From: Planctomycetota bacterium
GTDB taxonomy: Bacteria > Planctomycetota > UBA11346
Assembly: GCA_014193115.1 (NCBI GenBank)
Contig: BJHQ01000002.1
Coordinates: forward strand, 72,815-136,814
Length of the DNA: 64,000 bases
Reading direction: 5' to 3'
The translations under genes were made by a program, and so were the position numbers. The notes beneath the pieces were generated by a model. It saw nothing but the letters and a program-made list of their open reading frames with translations, made no database searches and was not told the DNA's origin. Positions 42,401 to 50,979 of the stretch are shown here, piece after piece. The first letter of the stretch is position 1. The number at the start of each line of letters is the position of its first letter.

Positions 42401-45400
42401 TTGAGGTCCTCCTCGCGGGCATCGCGGCGGTGGCTGAATTGGCGGCTGGTCACGATGGTTTGAACCAAGGTCGAAAAGCGGTACCCGCCGGTGGCCGCGG
42501 CGCTGCGCATCTGCTCGATCAGGGCCTGATCGGAAATCCGCACCTCCCGGCCCAACGCATACCCGACCAACCGCTTGGCGATGTTGGTCACCAGCCGGTC
42601 CTGCTGTCCCATCAGGTAGCGGCGGAGGGCGTCGGCGTCGGCCAGTTCGGTGCCATCGGGCAGACGCTCAGGCTCGATCTTGGCCCGGCGTTCCGCAGAC
42701 AGCCGGCGGCCGCTGGCGTCGAATCCTTCCAAGGCGAATCCATAGGGATCGATCCGGGCGTGGCAGGTCGCGCAGGCTGCGCTTTCGCGGTGCTTGCGCA
42801 GGCGTTCGCGGACGCTCATTCCGTCGGCATCGGGCTGGTCGGGAATCAGCGGCACGTCGGCTGGTGGCGGTGGCAGGTGCAATCCGAGCAGATCCTTGAC
42901 CACCCATTGGCCACGGAGCACCGGGCTGGTGCGGCGCAGGCGCGAGGTCTGGACCAGCACCGCGCCCATGCCGAGCACACCGCCACGGCCGACGCTGGCC
43001 ACCGCGGTCCGGGTGAAGACGACCGCCGCGCCGGTGGCCGTACCCGTTGAATTTCCCGAGCCGCCACTTGGCGCAGTTGCCCCGTAGTACGTCCGCAGCC
43101 GATCGTCAAGGAAGGTGTACTCGGCGTTGACGATCGAACGGATGTCGCGATCACCAGCGACCAGATCGCCGAAGAACGCCATCGCCTCGCCATGCATGCT
43201 GGCGCGGATCTCCGGGGAGAAATCCGGGAAGACGCTGCGATCAGGTCCACCGCTGGCCTCGTCGAAGCCGGAGAAGCCCAGCCATTGGCCGAAGAACTCC
43301 GCAGCCAAGGCGTCGGAACGCGGATCAGCCAGCATGCGCTTGGCCTGGGCCGCAATTCCGTCGGGCTTGAGCAGCGAGCCATCGCCGGCGGCCCGGCGCA
43401 GCTCGGCATCGGGCAGCGACGACCACAGGAACAAGCTGAGCCGGGTGGCAAGCTCCCAGGATGACAGGGGGCGCTCGGAACCATCGCCGCCGCGCGGCTC
43501 GACCCGGAACAGGAAATACGGCGACAGCAGGATGCGGGCGATCTGCCAGCGCAGGATGTCTTCTTGGTGACGACCGGCGGCGCGCAGCGCGTCGAAACGC
43601 TCGGCGAATTGCCGTTCCTCGGCTGGCCGCAACGGGCGGCGCCAGGCCCGGCTGGCGAAATCGTTCAACGCGGTCAGGGCGCGCGTCCGCCACAGCGCGT
43701 CATGGTCGATGATGCGCTGGCGATAGAAGGCCAGGCGGGCGTCGAGGGCCTTGGGAACCTCGCCCCAGAACCCCTGATCGGACTTGCGTTTGGCCAACTC
43801 GGCGGCCTGGGCCGCAGGATCGAGGCCGTTCACCTCCTGGGCATGCAGGAACGCATCGAGTCCAAAGGCCGGCTCGTCGCTGACCAGGAACAGGTAGCGC
43901 CAGCGCTCATCGACCTGGGCCGCCTCGGTCGGCGACAGCAGATGCTTCTTCATCGCCTGGTCGCCGCGCTGGAAACGGATCTCACGAGGAACGCCGCCGC
44001 GGCTGTTTCCGTCGATGTACGATAACGGAGCCGGCGCCAATTTCGGCCAGGACAATCCATGGCCTGCCGTGGCGGCCTCGATCCGTTTGCGCTGTGCTTC
44101 ACCGTTCTTTTCCGAGAGCACCCAGGCGACGGCCGCAGGCACCGCCTTGCTGTCGGGCTTGCCGATGGCCACCGAGACCTGGAGCAAAACGCGGCTCTCG
44201 CAGCGCCGGATGGTCGCGCTGAACTGGATGAACTCCCCGCCGGTGAGACCAGCCTTGGCTAAGGGGATGGCGATGGCCTGGGCCGACGTGCACTCCAAGG
44301 CCGGCTTGCCGTCGATTTCGATCCACTTGGCGCCGGCCGGGGACGGGATCAGCTCGCGCAGCGACACGGACCGCGGCGGCTTGGCCGGTGGGGTCAGCGG
44401 TGGTTTGTTCGCCAGGTCGGTCGGCGCAGGGGTTTCTCCAGGCAGCACCGACTCCGGTTTTTCTGCCACCACCGCCGGCTCGGCGTCGTCGATCGGATTG
44501 GCGATCACCAAGCGAGGATCGATCAGCTGCAGCTGCCAGGGTTCGCGGAGGTCTCCCGGCTGATCGCCGAGTGGGACCACGGTGCATTGCGCCATCACCG
44601 GCGGTTCGGGTTTCTTGGCCGGTTTTGCAGGCTTCTTGGGGTCCTTCTTCGGGGGCGGCTGGGGTGGCGCGCCAGAAATCTTCCAGGTGATCGCTTGGCC
44701 GCCGATCACGGCCGTCTCGGTCACCTGTCGCTTGGTCACGGTTGCGACCAGAGTGTCCATCGCCGTCGTCAGGGCTGGTGTGGAATCGCCTGTTGGCGTC
44801 GGCAAGACCAGCGCTGGGGCTTTGCCGACCGCGCTGCGCAGCCAGGCGAAGAACTGCGGATTGAGCTTTTCACGCTCCATTGCTGCGGCGATTGCCTGAT
44901 CGCTCAGTGGTCCTGACGCCTGCAGTTGCCACAGGACCCGCAGGTAAGCTGGCGCGACCGCGGCCGTATCGAGTCCGCCGAATGCACCGGCCAGGTCGCG
45001 GATGTCCGCCAATTTTCCCAGGAAGATCTTCGGATCATTGCGATAGAAGGTTCCCATCACCCGGGCCTGGTGCTCTTCGATCTCGGCCTGCAAGGTGCCG
45101 ATCCGGGCGCTGCGCTCCGGAGCAAGATCGGCAGTGAACGCCAGGGTTCCATCCGGAGCGAACAGCGCGTGGGCGGCGACCTCGTCGAACGCGCGCAGGT
45201 ATAGGTCGAGCACCGGACCGGTCAGGCCATACTGCACCGAACCGACATTGGCGAACCCTTCTCCGCCGTAGTTGTCGGCCGGGAACGAACGGCTGGGGTG
45301 AAGCGCCTGTCCGGTGAGATCCCGGACCATGCGGTCGAGCTCGCCGCGGGTCAGCCGGCGCCATGACACCGGCCCGGGATCGCCGGCGGTGGCGCTGGCC

Positions 45401-45747
45401 ACCTGGTGCAACCGGCCATCGACCCACGACAGCAGATCCTTGCGCTGCTCCGCCGTCGGCTGGCGCTGGGTCGACGGCGGCATGTCGCCTTGGTCGAGCA
45501 CCGCGTGCAATTGATGCAGCAACGCCGCAGACCAGGCAGCGGCTGGCAGGCTGAGATCCACCGAGCCTTTCTGCTTATCACGATTATGGCAGCTGAGGCA
45601 GTGCTCCTGCAAAACCCTGGCCACGGCCGGCGGTGGCGCGGTCTCGGCGCCAACCAGGAATGAACTCGCCAGCATGGCCAATGCGCCGACCATGGCCCGC
45701 ATTGATTGGGCCTGCGCCAGCGCGATGGAGAACGGATGCGTCACCAT
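42397..45747 (-). CDS. DUF1592-type multidomain cytochrome (DUF1587/1595/1592/1588/1585)
   Basis: The 1116-residue protein has a signal sequence and a haem motif CLSCH at residue 50 followed by QKGSVDLSL. The DUF1587 part follows (VSWRRLTRGELDRMVRDLTG, FPADNYGGEGFANVG), then after a Lys/Pro-rich linker (PPPKKDPKKPAKPAKKPEPP) the DUF1595/1592 part (FASRAWRRPLRPAEERQFAE, LSSWELATRLSLFLWSSLPD), DUF1588 with CATCHARIDPYGFALEGFD and DUF1585 (GREVRISDQALIEQM). These proteins carry covalent haem and are thought to act in periplasmic redox chemistry on unknown substrates, paired with DUF1552. The Lys/Pro-rich insertion is larger than in most relatives I know. A later ATG at 45702 is an alternative start. 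It heads the operon with DUF1552 and the propeller. Confidence 0.9.
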   Translation of the reverse strand: MVTHPFSIALAQAQSMRAMVGALAMLASSFLVGAETAPPPAVARVLQEHCLSCHNRDKQKGSVDLSLPAAAWSAALLHQLHAVLDQGDMPPSTQRQPTAEQRKDLLSWVDGRLHQVASATAGDPGPVSWRRLTRGELDRMVRDLTGQALHPSRSFPADNYGGEGFANVGSVQYGLTGPVLDLYLRAFDEVAAHALFAPDGTLAFTADLAPERSARIGTLQAEIEEHQARVMGTFYRNDPKIFLGKLADIRDLAGAFGGLDTAAVAPAYLRVLWQLQASGPLSDQAIAAAMEREKLNPQFFAWLRSAVGKAPALVLPTPTGDSTPALTTAMDTLVATVTKRQVTETAVIGGQAITWKISGAPPQPPPKKDPKKPAKPAKKPEPPVMAQCTVVPLGDQPGDLREPWQLQLIDPRLVIANPIDDAEPAVVAEKPESVLPGETPAPTDLANKPPLTPPAKPPRSVSLRELIPSPAGAKWIEIDGKPALECTSAQAIAIPLAKAGLTGGEFIQFSATIRRCESRVLLQVSVAIGKPDSKAVPAAVAWVLSEKNGEAQRKRIEAATAGHGLSWPKLAPAPLSYIDGNSRGGVPREIRFQRGDQAMKKHLLSPTEAAQVDERWRYLFLVSDEPAFGLDAFLHAQEVNGLDPAAQAAELAKRKSDQGFWGEVPKALDARLAFYRQRIIDHDALWRTRALTALNDFASRAWRRPLRPAEERQFAERFDALRAAGRHQEDILRWQIARILLSPYFLFRVEPRGGDGSERPLSSWELATRLSLFLWSSLPDAELRRAAGDGSLLKPDGIAAQAKRMLADPRSDALAAEFFGQWLGFSGFDEASGGPDRSVFPDFSPEIRASMHGEAMAFFGDLVAGDRDIRSIVNAEYTFLDDRLRTYYGATAPSGGSGNSTGTATGAAVVFTRTAVASVGRGGVLGMGAVLVQTSRLRRTSPVLRGQWVVKDLLGLHLPPPPADVPLIPDQPDADGMSVRERLRKHRESAACATCHARIDPYGFALEGFDASGRRLSAERRAKIEPERLPDGTELADADALRRYLMGQQDRLVTNIAKRLVGYALGREVRISDQALIEQMRSAAATGGYRFSTLVQTIVTSRQFSHRRDAREEDLK

Positions 45748-45958
45748 GGGAATCTCGACGTATCATCGCAGTCGGTGCCGAGCGGCGAGGACACCAGCGT
45801 CCGTAGAGCAGAACGCAGGCGACGCCGACCTCGGGACCGATGTCATGGTCAGGCTCTACGATCGCCGCCTTCGGTTGTTCGGCAAAAACAACGTGCGGGA
45901 AACGTATCCGACCGTGCTGAAAACGATCTTCCTGCGGAAAATCACCTGTCAGGGCAGC
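45748..45958. other. Intergenic gap with palindromic motif
   Basis: This 211-bp gap lies between the DUF1592 start and the AraC gene's stop, both on the minus strand, so it should hold the promoter of the DUF1592 operon. At 45787-45808 it carries GAGGACACC-AGC-GTCCGTAGAG, which resembles the motif at 31498-31516. No gene is evident. Confidence 0.4.
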
Positions 45959-46861
45959 TCACCGCCACTCGAACCACTGGGAACCGGAACCGGGTGGTCG
46001 GATATGGCGGTTGATCGGAAATGGCACGTCTGACGTCGCTGCCGGTGGCGGGCCGCCGGCGATGCGCATCTCGTTGGGCGCCAGGCCGAACTGGTGACGG
46101 AACGCCCTGGCGAAGGTGCTGGCGTCGGCAAAGCCCAGGCGATGCGCGACTTCCTTCACTGCCAGGCCTTCACTGATCAACGATGCTGCCCAGCTCAAGC
46201 GGGCGCGATTGCGGTAGGCCATCGGGCTGATGCCGAAGCGCCGGCGGAAGGCGCGGCCAAGGTGGTCTGCGCCGACGCCATCGCTCGCCGCAAGTTCCTC
46301 CAGGCTCAGCGGTTCGGAGAGATTGGCCTCAAGCCGCTGGCGCAGATGCTGCCAACGATCGGGAACCACCGCCAACGGTTTGCGCGCCAAGGCGGCGACG
46401 GCCGCTGCAAGCAATCCATGAGCCGCTTGGACAATCCGCAACCGCGCCAGATCTCCTGCCCGATCCAATTCCAGGCACAGCGTTTCGATCGCCGACCGGG
46501 CGGATCCGGCATGGTCGCCCAGCACGATGCGATCAGGCAAGGGGCTGCCCTCGATCAGCAGCGGCGCCGCCTCATGGGGGACGGGGGTGAAGGACAGGTG
46601 GCATTCCCAATAGCGCACCGGGCCATCGTAGCCGTATTCGTTCCGTGGCAGGCGGCGCAGGCAGAGCATCTCTCCTGGCCCGGCCCGGACCTCGCCGTTC
46701 ATCCCTTTGGCGCGCAGCAATCCGGATTCCACCAGCAAAAACTGGTGAGATGGGACGCGGTACACGTACCATACCGGATCATGCTGCTCCCACAGCGCGG
46801 CGAAGTCGACCTGCGGTCGCATGCTGGCGATGTCGATGGTCGGGGCGATCGATTCCGGCAT
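45959..46861 (-). CDS. AraC-family transcriptional regulator
   Basis: The start at 46861 (MPESIAPTIDIASMRPQVDF) follows an AGGTGA site and gives 300 residues. Residues about 20-150 form a cupin-type sensing domain (SHQFLLVESGLLRAKGMNGE, AGPGEMLCLRRLPRNEYGYD). The last 110 residues are two helix-turn-helix motifs typical of AraC/XylS (LSLEELAASDGVGADHLGRA, AVKEVAHRLGFADASTFARA). Such regulators bind a small ligand, often a sugar, and activate adjacent operons. It is divergent from the phytanoyl-dioxygenase-like gene with 183 bp between the starts, and is the likely activator of that gene. The inducer is unknown. Confidence 0.88.
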   Translation of the reverse strand: MPESIAPTIDIASMRPQVDFAALWEQHDPVWYVYRVPSHQFLLVESGLLRAKGMNGEVRAGPGEMLCLRRLPRNEYGYDGPVRYWECHLSFTPVPHEAAPLLIEGSPLPDRIVLGDHAGSARSAIETLCLELDRAGDLARLRIVQAAHGLLAAAVAALARKPLAVVPDRWQHLRQRLEANLSEPLSLEELAASDGVGADHLGRAFRRRFGISPMAYRNRARLSWAASLISEGLAVKEVAHRLGFADASTFARAFRHQFGLAPNEMRIAGGPPPAATSDVPFPINRHIRPPGSGSQWFEWR

Positions 46862-47044
46862 GGCGGCGGTCACCTGTGGTGCTGAAACGGGATTCGATGA
46901 CCCGCACTCGCAGGCGCCACCGTCTCTCTGATCGGGTTGAAATAGTGGATCGCAGCACGGTGGAGATCGGAATCGGCCGGATCCCGCATCTGGAACTCCG
47001 AGTTGTACCGCACCATCATGGTGCTCCATAACACGGAGACTCCC
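46862..47044. promoter_or_regulatory. Divergent promoter region between AraC and dioxygenase genes
   Basis: This 183-bp stretch separates two divergent starts and should carry both promoters and the AraC operator. No convincing -35/-10 pair or direct repeat could be assigned by eye. The ribosome site CACGGAGACTCCC precedes the dioxygenase ATG. Confidence 0.4.
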
Positions 47045-47875
47045 ATGTCATCAGCCACCGCCGCCTTGCTCGCAGAAAAAACTTCCTTTCTCGCTGGAAA
47101 GGAAGCCGATCCGGCCCAGCTAGCCGCCTGGGCCGAGGCCTTCAATCGCGATGGATACATCTTCATCACCGATGTACTGCCACCGGAACGTTGCGCTGAG
47201 CTCCGCGAGGATCTCGCGAGCCAAATCACTGACAGTAACGGTCCGATCGCGTGCAGACACCGCATGTTCGAAAAAAGCCAGGCGAATCTCGACCTGTTCG
47301 ATCTGGAACCGATCGTCACCCTGGCCGAAACCATCCTCGGCGAAGACAACCGCTACGGCCGCCAGACCGCCCATGTCGTCCACAACAATGCCTTCCGGAC
47401 CCGCAATGGCGGTGGATTCAGCGATTGGCATCAGGACGAGTCGCCGCATTTCGTGGTCACCCACGGCGAGGCTCCGACCAACATCCACCTGCCCTGCCTG
47501 TCCCTGACCTGCAATTATTACCTGACCGACCAGGAAGGCGCCGAATATGGCTGCGGCCAGGTGCTGCCTGGCTCCCATAAGTGGGGCATCCAGCTGCCAA
47601 AGGAACTGGCCGGAACCCCCTTCGAAAGCAAAATCGTCAGCTGCGGTGGGAAGCAGGGCAGCGTGATGATCTTCAACAGTCAGGTCTGGCACCGCGGCGC
47701 CCCCAACCACAGCGACCGCGACCGGTACGTCACCCAGGTGACCTATGGCAGGCGCATGGTCGGCCACTATTTCGCGCCGTTCATGAACTACCAGATGCCG
47801 GCCCACTGTCTTGAAGGCGCCAATCCCCGGCGTCGCCGGCTGCTCGGTTTCAAAGTCAACGGCGCCTACGGCTGA
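47045..47875 (+). CDS. Phytanoyl-CoA dioxygenase-like Fe(II)/2-oxoglutarate enzyme
   Basis: The ATG at 47045 (MSSATAALLAEKTSFLAGKE) follows GGAGA and gives 276 residues. The iron-binding facial triad is visible: H129 and D131 in DWHQDESPH and the distal His at 216 in VWHRGAPNH, with an Arg for 2-oxoglutarate just after (SDRDRYV). PhyH-type enzymes hydroxylate small organic substrates using O2 and 2-oxoglutarate in the cytoplasm. In bacteria of this group they are often paired with AraC regulators in catabolic or osmolyte (ectoine-type) clusters; no ectoine genes are present here. Substrate unknown. Convergent with the crystallin-domain gene. Confidence 0.88.
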   Translation: MSSATAALLAEKTSFLAGKEADPAQLAAWAEAFNRDGYIFITDVLPPERCAELREDLASQITDSNGPIACRHRMFEKSQANLDLFDLEPIVTLAETILGEDNRYGRQTAHVVHNNAFRTRNGGGFSDWHQDESPHFVVTHGEAPTNIHLPCLSLTCNYYLTDQEGAEYGCGQVLPGSHKWGIQLPKELAGTPFESKIVSCGGKQGSVMIFNSQVWHRGAPNHSDRDRYVTQVTYGRRMVGHYFAPFMNYQMPAHCLEGANPRRRRLLGFKVNGAYG

Positions 47876-47910
47876 TCGTCAGAAACGCATCCCGTTCCGG
47901 TACGATCCGA

Positions 47911-49584
47911 TCACTTGGCCACGGCTTTCGAAACTTCGAAGGCCGTGGTCGCCGGGGGCAGCGAGGGCGTGTCCTTTTCGATCACCCACGACTGGCCGCT
48001 GTTGATAGCGCTTTCCCACAGCACGACCTTGTAGCCGGGACGGACCTTCACCGAGCGCACGGTGTCATTGCCGATGGCCGGAATGCCAAACTGGCCGACA
48101 TCTGGAATTCCCTGGGAAGCGCCAGTGAATTTATCACCGGCATAGAGGATGGCGACGACGCCGACCTCCAGGTTGGTCTTTGCCTCGGTGCTGGCTTCTT
48201 TCCACAGCGGCAGCCAGGTGGTGTGCAGACCGGCACCGGTGGACGACGCTGGCGCCGGGTCGAGCAGGAATCCGCCGATCGTGGTGTTTCCACCAGCGAG
48301 GTTCTTTGCTTTCAGCCGGAACGGACCGCTGGCGCGATAGACCAGCCAAAGGCCCTGATCAAAGTCGCTCACCTCGCGGGTATCGATGATCTGATCGGTG
48401 GCCGGATCAAGTGCATCGACGGTCGCCTTCCGTCCTCCGGCATTCTTGTCCCAGTCGAGGAAATAAACAGCGAGTTGATACAGGTCCTGGCCGTTCGGTT
48501 TGACATCGACCACCATCTCGCCGGCTTCGTACCAGCACGAGGCGATGCGCTCATCGCCGGCAACCTGCTGCATGCCGCGGGGTTCCTGGGTCATGCCCCA
48601 GGTGTAGGTTCCCTGGGCTTTGACCTCGATGGCGATGCCGTCTGCCGGCTTGGCCGGGCTGTTGGCGATGAGCACGCCCGATGCGCCATACACGTCTCGC
48701 CACGATCCGCCGGTCTGGCGGTCTTCACGGATGAAGCCTTTGCCGCTTCCAGCGAACAAGGCGTTGCGCCACGATTTTGTCGCTGCATCCGTGGCGATCA
48801 CATACGGCAGCAAGCGGCTTTTCATCGCCGCCTTCGGATCCGAACCGACCGCCGTCTGGACGGTCTCAAGCGGCTGGGACAAGACATAGCCGAGCAGGGC
48901 CTTCTGCGCTGCAGGCTCGGCTTTTTCAGACCTGGTCCAGGCCTCGCGGATGACTGCCGGGCTGCCGCCATTGGCTGCGATCACCGCCAGCAAGCCCGCG
49001 TTCGCTGGATTTTTGACGGCATGGTCGAGGATGGAAAGGAGTTGGGCCTCGGAGGCTCCAGCTGCAGTCGCGACAGCCGCCTTGACCAAGGAGGCAGGCG
49101 CCGCCTGGTTGGCGGAAGCGATCAGCCGGTCGAGCAATGGCGTGAACGATTCCTTCCGTTTGTACGAGAACAGCTGTTCGCCGATCAGGTCGGTCAAACC
49201 CGGATCGGCCTTGTCCAGGCCATGCAGCAGGGCCTGGACGGCGGCCTCGGGCCGGCATTGGGCGAGTTGGGCCTTGGCCGCCGCCCCTTCGCTGTCGACC
49301 TTGGTCAGCAACGGGATTTGGGCCAGGGCCTGCTCGTAATCCGTCATCAGTGCGGTCAGCTCGCTGCGTTGCTTGCGCAGGGAGCGGATCTGATCGCTCT
49401 CGGTAGCCGCAGACATGGCCTCGACCACTTTTTCGCGAGCCTTGCGGAAGTCCCCGCTGGCGCGCAGCCGTTCGATCTCGGCCAGCGGTCCATCAGCGGC
49501 GCTCAGCGAGCCAAGCGAGCAGGCGAGGACGACGGATACGGCGGCAGCGGCAGAGACCGACGTGATCCAGGTGCGGAAAGCCAT
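47911..49584 (-). CDS. Secreted protein with C-terminal beta/gamma-crystallin-like domain
   Basis: The 557-residue product starts MAFRTWITSVSAAAAVSVVL with a signal peptide ending near LGSLSAAD. The next 220 residues are Ala-rich helical repeats (HEAT-like; ALLHGLDKADPGLTDLIGEQ). A middle beta domain follows (about 260-440; GSGKGFIREDRQTGGSWRDV, YFLDWDKNAGGRKATVDALD). The C-terminal 110 residues look like a beta/gamma-crystallin or I36-inhibitor-like fold (VAILYAGDKFTGASQGIPDV, NDTVRSVKVRPGYKVVLWES). Such domains bind calcium or stabilise extracellular proteins. No enzymatic motif is seen. The arrangement is unusual. It is divergent from tyrS. Confidence 0.65.
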   Translation of the reverse strand: MAFRTWITSVSAAAAVSVVLACSLGSLSAADGPLAEIERLRASGDFRKAREKVVEAMSAATESDQIRSLRKQRSELTALMTDYEQALAQIPLLTKVDSEGAAAKAQLAQCRPEAAVQALLHGLDKADPGLTDLIGEQLFSYKRKESFTPLLDRLIASANQAAPASLVKAAVATAAGASEAQLLSILDHAVKNPANAGLLAVIAANGGSPAVIREAWTRSEKAEPAAQKALLGYVLSQPLETVQTAVGSDPKAAMKSRLLPYVIATDAATKSWRNALFAGSGKGFIREDRQTGGSWRDVYGASGVLIANSPAKPADGIAIEVKAQGTYTWGMTQEPRGMQQVAGDERIASCWYEAGEMVVDVKPNGQDLYQLAVYFLDWDKNAGGRKATVDALDPATDQIIDTREVSDFDQGLWLVYRASGPFRLKAKNLAGGNTTIGGFLLDPAPASSTGAGLHTTWLPLWKEASTEAKTNLEVGVVAILYAGDKFTGASQGIPDVGQFGIPAIGNDTVRSVKVRPGYKVVLWESAINSGQSWVIEKDTPSLPPATTAFEVSKAVAK

Positions 49585-49733
49585 GATGCGATTCCCTGTG
49601 CTACGGTCGTGTTGGTGGGCGAGGAGCCCGGTTATCTCTCAACGTCCACAGCCCGGATCTGTGACAGCATCGGCCGTCCTCACCCGACGAGCCCCGTTTC
49701 CGATGCCGTCCAGAGTCCCATGCTTTCCAACCC

Positions 49734-50972
49734 ATGCCTGAATCCCTGTTTGACGCCCTGGCGGAGCGCGGCCTGGTGGCCCAATGCACCGATCCGGATG
49801 GCATCCGTCGCCGTCTTGCTACGCCGTTGACTGTTTATGGAGGATTCGATCCGACCGCCGACAGCCTGCACGTCGGGCATTTGGTGCCGATCCTGACCTT
49901 GGCCAGGTTCCAGCGAGCCGGCCACCAGCCGATCATGCTGGTCGGCGGAGCCACCGGCATGATCGGGGATCCGTCGGGGAAATCCGATGCCCGGAAGATG
50001 CTCAGCCGCGACGATATCATCGCCAATACCAAAGCTTTAAAGGGCCAGCTCGGACGCCTGGTGCGCTTCGGCGACGGACCCGGCGACGCCCGATTGGTCG
50101 ACAATGCCGACTGGTTCGCCGCCATGGGCTGGATCGACGTCATGCGCGACCTGGCGCCGCATTTCAGCATCAACCGGATGCTGAGCATGGAATCAGTGAA
50201 GGGCCGGCTCGAAGCCGGCATCAGTTACCTGGAATTCAGCTACATGGTGATGCAGGCCTACGATTTCGTGCACCTGTTCCGCCATCAGGGCTGCACCTTG
50301 CAGATCGGGGGACAGGAGCAGTGGGGCAATATCGTCATGGGCATCGAGCTCGGCCGGCGGATCGCTGACGCCGACCTTGCCGGTTTGACCATGCCGCTGG
50401 TGACCAAGGCCGACGGCACCAAGTTCGGCAAGACCGAATCCGGCGCGGTGTGGCTCGATCCGCAGCGCACGCCGGTCCACGAATTCTACCAGTTCTGGCG
50501 CAACGTCGCGGACTCCGATGTGCGCCGCTACCTGTGCTATTTCACCTTCCTGGAACTGGCCGAGATCGACCGCCTCACTGCTGACGGCGGCACCGCGATC
50601 AACCAGGCGAAGGAGGTCCTGGCCTGGCAGCTCACCAACCTGGTCCATGGCCAGGCCGAAGCAGACGCTGCGCGCGACAGCGCCCGCCGCGCATTCGGCG
50701 CCGCCCAGGATGTCAGCGGCGAGACCATTCCCCACGCCGCCTTGGCCTCTGCTGAGGTCGAGTCGGGCATCGCCCTGATCGCCCTGATGGTCCGTGCCGA
50801 ACTCGCGACATCGAACGGCGAAGCCCGCCGGCTGATCTCAGGCGGCGGCGTCCGCCTGGGCGACACCGTGATCGACGACCCGACCCGCACCGTCGGCCCG
50901 CTCGACGTCCACGACCGCCGGATCGTGCTCAAAGTCGGCAAACGGAAGATCTTCCGCTTCGACGTGGGCTGA
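49734..50972 (+). CDS. tyrS: Tyrosyl-tRNA synthetase
   Basis: The 412-residue enzyme (MPESLFDALAERGLVAQCTD) attaches tyrosine to tRNA-Tyr in the cytoplasm. The class I signature HVGH is at residues 46-49 (TADSLHVGHLVPIL). The substrate-pocket segments YDFVHLFRHQGC and IGGQEQWGNIVMGIELGRRI are typical of bacterial TyrS; the KMSKS loop is KFGKTESG near residue 230. A C-terminal S4 RNA-binding domain is present (GEARRLISGGGVRLGDTVID). Length and domain order are normal for the bacterial form. It is divergent from the crystallin-domain gene and convergent with ppc, with only 7 bp between stops. Confidence 0.96.
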   Translation: MPESLFDALAERGLVAQCTDPDGIRRRLATPLTVYGGFDPTADSLHVGHLVPILTLARFQRAGHQPIMLVGGATGMIGDPSGKSDARKMLSRDDIIANTKALKGQLGRLVRFGDGPGDARLVDNADWFAAMGWIDVMRDLAPHFSINRMLSMESVKGRLEAGISYLEFSYMVMQAYDFVHLFRHQGCTLQIGGQEQWGNIVMGIELGRRIADADLAGLTMPLVTKADGTKFGKTESGAVWLDPQRTPVHEFYQFWRNVADSDVRRYLCYFTFLELAEIDRLTADGGTAINQAKEVLAWQLTNLVHGQAEADAARDSARRAFGAAQDVSGETIPHAALASAEVESGIALIALMVRAELATSNGEARRLISGGGVRLGDTVIDDPTRTVGPLDVHDRRIVLKVGKRKIFRFDVG

Positions 50973-50979
50973 GACGGAT

